Assembly (NCBI RefSeq): GCF_000002425.4 | Contig: NC_037255.1 | Coordinates: 3,334,735-3,398,734, forward strand | From: Physcomitrium patens | Lineage: Eukaryota > Streptophyta > Bryopsida > Funariales > Funariaceae | Reading direction: 5' to 3' | DNA: 64,000 nucleotides | Shown here: positions 1-9,842 of the stretch, one piece after another | Numbering within the stretch: the stretch's first letter is position 1 | Layout: each line of letters opens with the position of its first letter | Position numbers and translations under genes: made by a program | The notes under the pieces: model-generated | Database searches by the model: none | The model's input: the letters and a program-made list of their open reading frames with translations, nothing else | Told to the model about the DNA's origin: nothing

Positions 1-445
1 ATTGAGCAATGGCTGATTCCAGCTCCCATATTTTCCAGAAAAGAATGCAAAGATAGAAAGTTCTTCGCATCTCGGAGAGGTCTAACCATGGAAGATCCGA
101 GAGTTTGATTGTGTATTTTGATTTCTTCGTTGTTTGTGCTGATAACAGCAGCACCTGATATTTAATAGTTTCACGTTCAGAGATATATTAATGACGGACT
201 CGATGAATTAGTGATAAAAGATGGTTTCATGTCACAAGTCTTATGACTTCTGTCTCAATGTTCATACCGACCCTGTATGACTCGCTAGTGTATGTGAACG
301 TAAAGAGGTAAAAATGGAATGCCTCCTCGAAAACAACGTTGGACCCAGGAATGCAGCACTGACAGGAGACCCCACCTGCATTCACTACAACTCAATTTAC
401 AGGATTTCAAAATTAGGCCACTAGCTGGAAGACATAGAAAGCCCA
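1..445. other. 3' flank of the XRCC4-DUF3444 gene
   Basis: This lies downstream of the minus-strand gene. It should hold the 3' UTR and poly(A) site, but I see no canonical AATAAA on the minus strand that I would commit to. No other coding sequence is recognisable. Confidence 0.4.
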
Positions 446-2575
446 TCAAGAACTGTCGCCGATGCCTAAGTACTCCGTGGGTGTCGATGCAGGATCAAGT
501 TCAAATGAGCCAACCGGTGTTCCAGGACTCTCGGCACAAGAGAGCTTAATTGCAGGTATACAATGGGAGAACCGCGCCTGTAATTGCTTGTAGGAAATAG
601 TAAATTTTCCCGCATCTGCAACAGTGAATAGCGACTTAAATCCTGCCACTTTAGCAAGCGGTACAACATCCACCCCCTCTGCAGGCGATGGTGTTGATTT
701 TACTTGGACCAAATCATAACTGTACTTCAATTCATCCTGGTCATCTTTCTTCACTTGCTTCTTATCCCAGTGTCTGTACAAGGCCCAGATCTCGTCTGTT
801 CTTGGGAAATACTTGACCATTTTCTTTGCCTCTTCTCCCACTTTGATCTTGTGTGAAAATGCCCCAAGGTTCTGTAATGCATTTTCATGCCCCAAGGTTC
901 CTAATGTGAACTCTCCACAGGAAGCAGACAGATGCGCAGTTTTGACGAGACCATTAGCAGGAAGGCTGGGTTTGTAAGGCTCCAGCCATTGCACCTGAAC
1001 TTGAAAAGAGCCATCCGTAATAATTTCTAGGACGCGTGCATAGAATCGAGGCATACTATCCTGGTCGTCGTAGAGTGCCCAAAAGTCGCCTGCTTTAAAA
1101 TCGGATTCAGTCCGAGTCTGATCGAAATCATGGAACTCGGCACTTTGCACCGCAATAATTCTGTCGGTGTCCTCATCCTCTGGCTTGGCATTCACCTCGG
1201 CTTCTTCACTCGCATCGACCTTTTCGCTTACCTCTAACGACGTTTCCTCCATCGCCACGACTGGTTTTGATTTTCGTTTGCCGCTTTTAGGGCCACTCTT
1301 CTTGGCTTTTGAAGAGCTCTTCGAAGCCGTTGACTTCTTTGCAGATGTGGGGGCCGCACCCCGTGGCTTCACTGCTGTACTTAAAGGAGTCGACACGATA
1401 TTGTCCACACATTTTATGCTCTTCTCTACAACGTCCTCCACCTGGTCTTCTACAGAATTCTCGACGGAAGGTGGAGGAGGATATTTCTTACTTACTTTTC
1501 CACCTGCTCTACCACCTGATCTCCCTTGATATTTACCACCTCCTTTCCTCCCTGAGACAGATGCTGGGTCCAGGTTGTCTTTGCTTACCAATACTGTTGT
1601 TGCATCAGAAAAGTGGTCAAGGAACGGCTTCTTAGGAGTGGTCTGAGTTTCATCAGAAAGAGTAGGCTTAAACGCAACATTAGAACGTTCCTTGTTAGCC
1701 TCAGCTCCTATTTCGTCAAACAAGCCTTTGAAGGAGGTATGGCGTTCTTCCGCTGCCGCCGGCTGCTTGTACCCCAACGCACTTAAAGGAGGACGTACTG
1801 CTGATGGTGATGACTGCTTCTCAAGCAAATCATCGTCCCCGGAAGCCTCCGGAGAACCAGGCTTCTGGTAAAGCGGCAGAGCGTCTGAAGTTTTTACCAG
1901 CGTAGACATCCGTTTTCTGGAACTTGTTTCCACGTTACTCCCACCCGATTTGCGTTTACCGCGTGACGACGCCTCTCCAAAAAGAATCAGGCCTCCCGCT
2001 CCTTCTTCTTCGTCATTCGGCTGCCCGTTCGTGTAGCCATTTGGTGCTGCACTCTTTCCCCTTTCTTCAAGCTGATTTTTCAGCGATGCTAAAGCCAGCT
2101 CTTTCGCTGCAATCTCTCTGTCGTGAGCTCGGATTTTCTTTGCAAGCACTTCGTCCACTTGATGATATGCATCCAGCAACAATTGTACCATGTCAATTGC
2201 CACGGTTTGATCACTATTCGTACTCATTGGAAATCTCAAAACCAGCTCAGGCGACGATTCCTTGTAGCAGCGTAGTTCCGCGCTAGAATTCGTAGTCCTT
2301 CTCAATTCATATGTGGCATCGGGTTGCTGTTCGCTAAAATAGCATTGCATTGTGTCCACATACTCCGATTCAGTCATCCCTAATTTGCCCGCGTGGTTTA
2401 GAATGAAGTCCTTGTCAGCCTTGCCAGTCCAAGCAAGCGATCCGTCATGTACCGAAATACTGAATGCGGAAGGCAACCATGTACCCTTCACAAACAAATG
2501 GGGAGCGTTGTGTATTCCTCCATGTCTAACCACATTGTCAAATCTTACGCACGTTAAGTTCCCTACCCTTGCCAT
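446..2575 (-). CDS. XRCC4: XRCC4-like head fused to a DUF3444 domain (709 aa)
   Basis: Seen: a single 709-codon frame starting at an ATG in good context (GAG ATG GCA). Residues about 1-130 match the plant XRCC4 globular head: FVKGTW, then a DG-SLAWTG strand-turn, a SEYV helix and QQPDATYEL. Residues about 130-175 are a helical stretch rich in charged and Leu/Ala residues, which would be a short XRCC4 stalk. Residues about 175-475 are low-complexity, basic and Ser/Lys-rich, ending in an acidic run. Residues about 478-695 match DUF3444, with EFHDFDQTRTE, FWALYDDQDSMPRFYA, EIWALYRHW and GSFELDPA in family order. Known: XRCC4 binds DNA ligase IV in nuclear non-homologous end joining; plant XRCC4 is usually about 250-300 aa. 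DUF3444 is a plant domain usually found at the C-terminus of J-domain proteins. Inferred: a nuclear end-joining protein with an added tail. No intron is apparent. A split gene model with two separate proteins is unlikely because the frame is continuous. Head assignment is strong; ligase IV binding is not shown. Confidence 0.85.
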   Translation of the reverse strand: MARVGNLTCVRFDNVVRHGGIHNAPHLFVKGTWLPSAFSISVHDGSLAWTGKADKDFILNHAGKLGMTESEYVDTMQCYFSEQQPDATYELRRTTNSSAELRCYKESSPELVLRFPMSTNSDQTVAIDMVQLLLDAYHQVDEVLAKKIRAHDREIAAKELALASLKNQLEERGKSAAPNGYTNGQPNDEEEGAGGLILFGEASSRGKRKSGGSNVETSSRKRMSTLVKTSDALPLYQKPGSPEASGDDDLLEKQSSPSAVRPPLSALGYKQPAAAEERHTSFKGLFDEIGAEANKERSNVAFKPTLSDETQTTPKKPFLDHFSDATTVLVSKDNLDPASVSGRKGGGKYQGRSGGRAGGKVSKKYPPPPSVENSVEDQVEDVVEKSIKCVDNIVSTPLSTAVKPRGAAPTSAKKSTASKSSSKAKKSGPKSGKRKSKPVVAMEETSLEVSEKVDASEEAEVNAKPEDEDTDRIIAVQSAEFHDFDQTRTESDFKAGDFWALYDDQDSMPRFYARVLEIITDGSFQVQVQWLEPYKPSLPANGLVKTAHLSASCGEFTLGTLGHENALQNLGAFSHKIKVGEEAKKMVKYFPRTDEIWALYRHWDKKQVKKDDQDELKYSYDLVQVKSTPSPAEGVDVVPLAKVAGFKSLFTVADAGKFTISYKQLQARFSHCIPAIKLSCAESPGTPVGSFELDPASTPTEYLGIGDSS

Positions 2576-3716
2576 CTCCCCTGAGGTTTCAGCTGCAATA
2601 TTCTGATGTATTCCACTTTACAAACCCTTTTAACCAGGTACCAGTTCTATTCCAACTCATGAGCCCGTGAATGGATTCTCTCGAGAGTTACAAGCCGCAA
2701 CGGTGTTGCCTTGTGAGCAATGTGGTCCCAAAGAATCTCCTGACGAAGAGTTTTAAGAGCTAGACCAAACCCATCTTCTCACCTCCACAAAGCACTCACA
2801 AACGTCTACATAAGCCGCACGCACAAACCCCCCACGAAGACGGCCGATACCTCCTCAAACTTCAATTCCTCTAGTCACAAACTTTGAACTACAAAAATCT
2901 CGAAAGACAATCATTTGAACTCTCACGATCAATACACACACTATGCACCGCAACAAAGGATATCAAAACATGGCTTGGGGGTCTACTCTCAGGTGAACTG
3001 AAAATTGCCAGCGCCTCTTCCGCTATCTGCAACCACTTAAGCACCACAGTCAGATGAAAACTAGAAATACTTCACGCGATTGCAACCCACCACCGCCTGC
3101 AAGCAATGCCTAGCTAGACCACAGTGCACTAAAACTACACCAACTAACACACCAAGGGGGGTCGTCACTTCCATAGCTCCTGGTGATCATTGAAGATGCA
3201 CAATCGCCCATACCCACAGTACGAAGACATTACTAAACCAACAAAAGATGCACTCCCGAACAACTCGACTATTCCACTACTCTATCATTGCCCACCACTA
3301 CTGATCACCACCATTTGCAACTCCGCTGGGGGGAATTGCGAGCATCCCACAACCAGAGCACGCCAAATACAATCACCTCAACTCTCATCATAGCCATCAG
3401 TTCAAAAACACAGAGCTCAAGGGCGTCATACAACCCTACCTGGGCACAGATTTTCACGACGCCTCGCTTCGCCTGCAAGCAATTGAACCTCCCGAACTCA
3501 CAACGACACCAATTGAGACCGTGTTTTTTTAGTACAAAGAGCGTAAGAGTAAGGAATCGGTAGAAAGGGGGATGAGATGATCCGCGTACTGGCGTTGAAA
3601 TGACGCAGGGCACAGCCCTAGCTTCACACTCTTGCTGCAATGAAGCCAAGGGTAGGGGCAAAAGCAGTCCCGACACAAGACAATCCCTCTTCCCCGGAAC
3701 TGACCATTGTGCTAGA
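2576..3716 (-). other. Upstream flank / presumed 5' UTR and promoter of the XRCC4-DUF3444 gene
   Basis: About 1.1 kb of moderate-GC, C-rich (plus-strand) DNA without a coding match. Short open frames occur on both strands but show no domain or codon pattern. Its composition is like the gene rather than like the AT-rich DNA beyond 3.8 kb, so the gene's regulatory DNA probably lies here. No TATA box or transcription start can be fixed by eye. Confidence 0.35.
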
Positions 3717-3774
3717 CGGGCCGGGCCGGGCTGGGCCGGGCTGGAGCCCAGCGCGGGCCCGTCCCGACCCGGCC
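3717..3774. promoter_or_regulatory. GC-rich tract of repeated GGGCCGGGC units with nested inverted repeats
   Basis: A 58-bp block almost wholly G and C, with tandem CGGGC/TGGGC units followed by their complement (GCCCAGC, GGGCCCG, GACCCGGCC), so it can fold back on itself. It lies about 1.15 kb upstream of the gene's start codon, at the boundary between gene-like and AT-rich DNA. TGGGCC resembles the plant site II (TGGGCY) promoter element of proliferation genes; that role is inferred only from the motif. Confidence 0.35.
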
Positions 3775-4261
3775 TTGACTGAGTGCATTTTCATGCCAGC
3801 GTCATGAACTGACAACCCCACTTCTCAAGACGTCACTTGTCACATCACTTTTTCTCCCACCCGCTCGCCCCCCTCAGTACATCTACACTCTCAGCCTGTA
3901 CCTCTTCGAAAATGTTAGATTTCTCCTCACCAGCTCTTCCCTCCTGGTACAACCTCCCTCTCGGCTTGTACTTCTTCAAATTTCCTAGATTTACCGTCCA
4001 CCGCTTTCTACACTTCCTGTTAAGTTGGGGGAGATTTCATCCCCAGATGTACGTTTTTTTGTAGAATTTGTTTTCTTCAGCTGTGTCTCTTTCGTTTGAA
4101 CCTTTGAATGATCGTGATGATGTTGATGATAAATTCATCATTGATGACTATTTGTTTGGTAGTTGGTTCTTGGTTGTCAAACTTAGCTTGCTTTGTCTGT
4201 GGAGTCCATGTGTGGAAAAAACTATATATTTTAAACTTATAAAAAGCAGTAATTTTATTAG

Positions 4262-4281
4262 TATTATTATTATTATTATTT
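4262..4281. repeat. (TTA)n microsatellite
   Basis: Uninterrupted trinucleotide run of about 20 bp. Confidence 0.9.
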
Positions 4282-4431
4282 ATGATTTTTTTAATGGTGA
4301 TATGTTAATATGTACATCATATATGTTAAAGATATAAATAATTAAAAAAAATAGTATAAGAAAATATATAATCTATATTTGGATTTAAAAATCAAACAAC
4401 TTATTAAGAATTAATATGTTATTACATATAC

Positions 4432-4452
4432 ATATATATATATATATATATA
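4432..4452. repeat. (TA)n microsatellite
   Basis: Dinucleotide run of about 21 bp. Confidence 0.9.
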
Positions 4453-4708
4453 GATAGAATAGAGAATGTCAAATAGACCAAAGTTTTTCTCAAATCAATC
4501 CATCAATTCTAACCATTATAAAAATAAATAATGATCTCTAAATAAAAATAGATTCATTTTCCCGCTATATATTTTTAATTTTAAAATACTCTTAATACTA
4601 AGGGATGTTGTATTGTCATTGAAATCATATGTAAAAAAATGGCAATAATAATATTTCATCCACACATCAACAAAACAATCATACATTTAGACTTTGAAAA
4701 GATGTACC

Positions 4709-5240
4709 TGTCACTGATATACATAGATAGACTAATAGATACCTATATGATTAGGTAGAAGTATGTAAAAGTAATTAAAAGTAGGTTAATTTCATAATAT
4801 CTTTTAGAAAAGCTTTCTAGAAGCTTCATAGATGCTGTTTTGATTTTATATATATTTGTAGTTGATTGATATGTTAGAAACTTGGTCAATAAGTTAACCA
4901 TGTATTGGTAGCTTGTGGAATAAACTAACTATGTAGCATATATATAGAAATTTTGCATTGCAAGTTAAGATATATGTCTTACAAAGTCAACACATTTTGG
5001 AGGTCATATATGACATTGCCACATAGTTAAGAATATGTATAGAGGCAAGAGTGAAGCTCTCTTCACTCTTGTCAATGCCTTTCTTGTCCTTAGTCTTATT
5101 TGAAAATTTTCTAGTCTTCTTATCTTTGGCAATAGCCATTCTAGTTCAATAATATATCATCTTTGAGTGACTTTCTAGTTCTTTTCAATGTTACAAGAGT
5201 GTATTGAGGATTTCTTTCTTTGAGATTCATGTCCTTGATA
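4709..5240 (+). mobile_element. Solo LTR of chromovirus family A
   Basis: This 532-bp stretch matches, along its whole length, the LTR at 22896-23456 (opposite strand). Shared landmarks are the repeated AGCTTC block, the cytoplasmic-type TATA-like tract near a TATATAGAG box, and the GGCAATAGCCATTC segment. It begins TGTCA and ends in a decayed TTGATA where the family end is TTGACA. It is flanked by 5-bp target repeats GTACC and ATACC (one transition apart). No internal element sequence adjoins it, so it is a solo LTR left by LTR-LTR recombination. Confidence 0.75.
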
Positions 5241-6137
5241 ATACCATCTTAAACTTTGGTTATTTACAATCATTTGAAAAATCATTATATAATATTGAAA
5301 GATTAAGTTTTAAAAAGTTAGTACAAAGAATTTTTTTTAATATCTAAATTCTTTATCGAAATATTTATGACTTTTTGTGAAAAAAATGATTAAAGCTTTA
5401 TGATTTTTGATTCTTTATTGTGATATAAAATAATAGTAATAATAATATTTTATTTATATTTATTACTAATTTTATTTATATTTTTTTTAATAATTACAAT
5501 AAAATCAAGTTTTATAATATTGATTTTTAAAGAGTCTATATAACAAAAAAGACCTAAATAAAAGATCAAAGTTTAAAGATAATTTGGACATTGAAGGATT
5601 TATTAAATAATAAATTCTAAAAACTTATGAAATAATAAATTCTAAATACTTGTGAAAGTTCAAATAATATAACATTTTTTTAAATGTTATACTTTTTGAA
5701 CTTGCATAAGTTTGCTTCAAATTTATTAAACAACAATTTTTTTTGCTTCAAATTTATTATAAAACTCACTAATTCTTCATAGTTAGTAGCAGCTATTCTT
5801 ATATCTTTTTATTTTAAAAATATATATCTTATTGATTTTTGTATTCTATTTTTTTATTTATACATAATAATGATGTTTTTGCACAAGTATAGCTGAATTC
5901 ATATCATGGACATCACTTTTAATCAAATCTTTTTATATCTTCAGAATTCTAATAAAAAACACTTTAACTCTTTTTAAAAAACTAGAATAATTTTTTATCA
6001 CTTTTTGAAATTTCAAAAGTGTCATTAAAAACATTTGATATTAAATATTATAAATCATAGGATATATGTTAATATTTTTTTTAACAAATACATCAATTTT
6101 AGTTAAATTTGCAAAACTTGTATTAGAAATACTTTCA

Positions 6138-6140
<3 letters not shown>

Positions 6141-6178
<38 letters not shown>
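6141..6178. repeat. (TA)n-(CA)n compound microsatellite
   Basis: A TA run of about 28 bp passes directly into a CA run of about 10 bp. Confidence 0.9.
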
Positions 6179-6245
6179 TGTTCATTTATACATAGATCTA
6201 ATTGCATATGTTTTGTGCAATTTAAATAATTCTTAGTTCTAAAAG

Positions 6246-6269
6246 ATATATATATATATATATATATAT
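6246..6269. repeat. (TA)n microsatellite
   Basis: Dinucleotide run of about 24 bp. Confidence 0.9.
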
Positions 6270-6351
6270 TAAATAAAATTTCAAATATGATGAAGTGGTA
6301 TCGGAATATTTGATGTGGAATGACAACAAAACAAAGGACATTTTACAGGAA

Positions 6352-6379
6352 TTTTTTTTTTTTTTTTTTTTTTTTTTTT
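6352..6379. repeat. Poly(T) tract
   Basis: Run of 28 T; on the minus strand a poly(A). No SINE or LINE body could be recognised to its right on the minus strand. Confidence 0.9.
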
Positions 6380-6402
6380 CTAATAACACTATCGTTTAAG
6401 CT

Positions 6403-6437
6403 TTATTTATTTATTTATTTATTTATTTATTTTTTTG
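6403..6437. repeat. (TTTA)n microsatellite
   Basis: Tetranucleotide run of about eight units ending in a short T run. Confidence 0.9.
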
Positions 6438-6540
6438 TTCTAAAAATAATCTACTTTATCTATATAAATAATAAACGAAAACCTTCCATCCAATTGCATT
6501 TAAATAACAATAAAAATGTGACTTTTCCTACCGACAGATT

Positions 6541-7740
6541 CTGAAGCTGAGATCACCGACACAGAGACAACACACAAGATTGCTTGCTCCTGAGCGGCAG
6601 ATTGCGTCAAACAGTGTCTTCCTCGGGCTCTCACGCGCTGTTTTGAAGACCCCAAACCTCAACGAATACGAAGTAATTAACCGATTTGGTATCTCATGTC
6701 TCAAGTTCCTGACGGACTTCACAAATTGTGAGTGACCCGATCGCAACAGTCGATCGTTATTCCCATTTTCGACATGTGCATGGAGCTTTTGAAGACAAGA
6801 AGCCCGTTCTCTGATCTTTGCTTCGACAGTATCACGTAGACTTGATCTCAGCGGACAGCCCTTAGGATTTAGACGTTGATCTCAGTGCCGCCGAATCTCT
6901 CCGTCTGTTTACATTTCCTCCTCCATCGACTTCGCCACTACAATCGCTATCGCAAGCGGCACAACTCAGCATGTTGTGGATTTGATCCAATTCTATGGAC
7001 AGACCAGTTGTGGCGCCGTCTAGCGAAGTCATCAATTAAGAGATGGACCGGAGGTTGTCGATCCATCTCCCGACTCGACGTTGTTGGTGCACTTCGCCCC
7101 ACCATTTCACAGTGGCTCAGCCGATCACAGATTGACGGAGCTAATGCCCTAGGGCTAGATTCTCAAGCACCGAAATTATGGTTGGGGTGCTCAGACCAGT
7201 CCAGCTCTCGTCATTGACAGAATGCCAATAAAACCACCGTCTAATTGCGGTTAATCTCTAGATAGCCAAAACAAGGCTGAGGCGCGGTAGTGCCGTGCAA
7301 GGTCGACAACGGCAGAGCGAGCAATGATTCCGAGACGGTGCTCGCTCAATCTAGCGACGCAGCTGTGAAAACTGGGTGCGTCGATGGGTTGCTACAGGAT
7401 CGTCGTCGACACATTCTCCATCCGCAGGGCGTTGATCCTGTCGCCATTGTTAGAACAGGATGAAGCCCTACAATTAAGTCAGTAGGACTGGATGAAATCC
7501 CAGTAACTAATCCAGACCTTTGCGGCTCAACAGTATTATTACCGTGTATGAATTGATTTGCTTTTCTGAATGGAATCAACATCTCTTGCATAACACAACT
7601 ATTTATTTCACATGGTAACAGATCGATGCACACGATCCTAGGCATTAGAGAGTAATCATTTACTTAGTTGCCTTGAATTAGACAAAGAGCTATTGAATAT
7701 GCTCTGCCTAGTACTGTAGCAGATTGAAGTACTGTTACAT
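6541..7740. other. GC-richer segment of unknown nature, possibly LTR/leader of the Copia remnant
   Basis: About 1.2 kb clearly richer in GC and CpG than both sides. It leads directly into the Copia gag at 7.74 kb, so an LTR and leader of that element is the likeliest reading, but I find no second copy to prove an LTR. Two primer-site-like strings occur (TGGTATCTCATG near 6684, TGGCGCCG near 7011); neither is convincing. Short open frames on both strands match nothing I know. Confidence 0.3.
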
Positions 7741-9440
7741 TCTCGTGAGAACCATGGCAGACTTCCAAGTAGTCAGCCCACAAGCTTCACCTGTGGAGCA
7801 AGCCTTGATACCGTCACCACTGCAGTAGATGGACAAATCAGATTAGCTGTTCACTATTGCAAAAGTTTGGATTTCTCTATTCCAGACTCGAGTCGCCTAG
7901 AGAGTGACACAAACTATCAAGTTTGGTCGTTCATGATGACAGGGATTTTGGAACGACACCGACTCTAGACCTACTGCATCAATCCTCTACCTCGAGGAGG
8001 AGCTTCTTAGGTCGAGATTGAAGGAAGGAAGGCTCCCGGATATGATCTTTGAATCGGTACGCGACTCATTGATATCAATCATCAGGCGATACAATGACCT
8101 GTACGACTGCTGGCAACATCTCAAAAGTTGATATGAGCTAAGCATGGGATCCAGGAGGCTAATGCTAAGGCGATTGGTAACCTCTCGGAAGCAAGAAGCT
8201 TCCACCATGGAGAACTATCTGAAAGAGATCAAGAGTATCATCGACCAACTAGAGGTTATTTCGGTGACAATACCAGATGATTTTCTTTCATTGTTGCTCC
8301 TACATTCTTTGCTTAAGGAATATCAGCTTTTCAGAAAGCTACTTATAGGAAATGACAATCTCCCTACCTTCTCCGAACTTGTATCTAATTCAGATTCGCA
8401 TGGACATGGAGGAGGAGACAAGCGAAGCGGTTCTCTACTTGAAAAAAAGGAATTCCAGCAGCTTTAGCAAGAGAGCTACTACAACTCCATTCTTAAGAGG
8501 GTCAAGACCTTCAATAGAACTCAAGTTGTAACTTGGTTGTGGAAGAAAGGGCGGATCTAAAAACAAGACACAACCACCTAGAAATTGTCCATCCTCTGAT
8601 GACACCTATTTCTTCTGTAGAGAAAAGGGTCATTTGGGAAGATAATTGTGAGGTAAAGAAAACTTTAGAACAAATGAAGAGTTTAGAGTAGAAGTTCAAA
8701 AGTCTTGGTAAAATGTCTAGAAGTCATTTTCAAGTCAATACAGTAGCAAAGAAAAAGACTACTAAACATCAAGAGTCTAGTTCAGAGAGCAGCAACACAG
8801 ACGCTGAGGATATATTATAGTCTTATCTTTTTGAGTCAAGGGAAGCCCACACCCTTCAATCTATCAATCGAAACTATGGCTTACATAGTCCAGAGGTCCT
8901 AGCTAGTACAATACAAAAGAGCTCATCGAATAGGGTTCTTGATTCAGATACACCTCAACATGTTACAAGAAATCCAAGCATCATCCTAGATTTAAAACTT
9001 GTAATTGCTGCCCCAATGATTGCAGCTAGGGTCAAATCCCATGAAGTTGCATGAAGTGGTAGTGTATACTAGCAATTTCTACATGGTGAAACAAAACAAA
9101 TAGATAATGTTTTGTATGCACCTAGCATTAAACAAAACTTACTATTTGTAGGCTACATCTCGGAATAAGATTACACTTTAGAATTCATTAAATCCTCATG
9201 CATCATTAGACATTTACAAACTCAAGGTATTTTAGGCATAAGTCAAACATAAGCAAGAAGAAGCTTATATAGGTTAAATGCCACAAGTATTTCTCAAGTT
9301 GAAATAGATCAAGCTCTACTTTGGCACAAATAACTTGGTTACCTAAAATTTCTAGCCATGTACAAAATATCAATGTCAAAATTAGTATCTAGATTATTGT
9401 ATGTCACTTCTTTTAAAACAACCAATAGTAAAGTTGACTA
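7741..9440 (+). mobile_element. Ty1/Copia fossil: gag, zinc knuckle, protease, pre-integrase
   Basis: Decayed plus-strand Copia fragment. Recognisable parts in order: gag N-terminus (YQVWSFMMTGILERH near 7.92-7.96 kb), UBN2-type gag (about 8.10-8.47 kb; WQHLKS, LRRLVTSRKQEASTMENYL, IPDDFLSLLLLHSL), a CCHC-like knuckle (about 8.59-8.65 kb; FFCREKGHLG), protease region (about 8.94-9.00 kb; VLDSDTPQHVTRNPS) and the pre-integrase motif ALLWHK (about 9.32 kb). The integrase core, RT and RNase H are absent: the match stops at the hairpin near 9.41 kb. It is broken, with well over ten interruptions, and clearly old. Confidence 0.75.
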
Positions 9441-9459
9441 TTGGTTGTTTTAAAAGAAG
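9407..9459. repeat. Perfect 23-bp inverted repeat with 7-nt loop
   Basis: Arms 9407-9429 and 9437-9459 are exact reverse complements, separated by AAAGTTG. It sits exactly where the Copia coding match ends, so it may be a small fold-back duplication made at a break point. It is not followed by a T run that would suggest a terminator. Confidence 0.9.
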
Positions 9460-9808
9460 AGAATGGAATTAGAGTATTAAAACTACAATTGTTACGTGAA
9501 AATGTTAAGTGAAGAAAAATAGTATTAGAAATAAAAATATAATTTAATATAGAAAATCTTGTAATTATTTTAATATAGAAGGCATCTTAAGAATATGAAA
9601 TTAGCATCATTTAAATTTTATAGTAGCATTTAGAAAGAATCTAGAATATTCAAGATTCTAATATTAAAAGATTTATATATGATATATACATGGTTTATAT
9701 ATGACCATCTTTATTATGAGCTATACTACATAGGATATGATACGTATGTAGAATTGATATGATCCAAAATTATATGGAATATAATATTAATATCATATTA
9801 ATATTATA

Positions 9809-9842
<34 letters not shown>

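Larger units (their letters stand above)
3775..4708. other. AT-rich intergenic DNA, nothing recognised
   Basis: Composition drops to strongly AT-rich after about 3.85 kb. It contains a (TTA)n run at 4262-4281 and a (TA)n run at 4432-4452. Short open frames have no recognisable product. Confidence 0.5.
5241..6540. other. AT-rich DNA with microsatellites, no gene
   Basis: No coding match. It holds (TA)n/(CA)n, (AT)n, poly(T) and (TTTA)n runs listed separately. Confidence 0.5.

Noticed and set aside
1167-1529. Plus-strand open frame of 120 codons inside the XRCC4-DUF3444 gene
   Set aside because: It is the antisense of the low-complexity linker; Ser/Thr/Phe runs mirror the Lys/Ser codons of the real gene and there is no domain.
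6352-6379. Poly(A) tail of a minus-strand SINE or LINE
   Set aside because: No element body or target repeat could be recognised next to the T run, and other simple repeats adjoin it.
6684-6696. Copia primer-binding site TGGTATCTCATG
   Set aside because: Only the first seven bases fit the initiator tRNA-Met complement, and no LTR boundary can be shown before it.
7011-7028. Gypsy primer-binding site TGGCGCCGTCTAGCGAAG
   Set aside because: The match to the tRNA-Asp complement stops after the first eight or nine bases, and no gag or LTR of a gypsy element adjoins.
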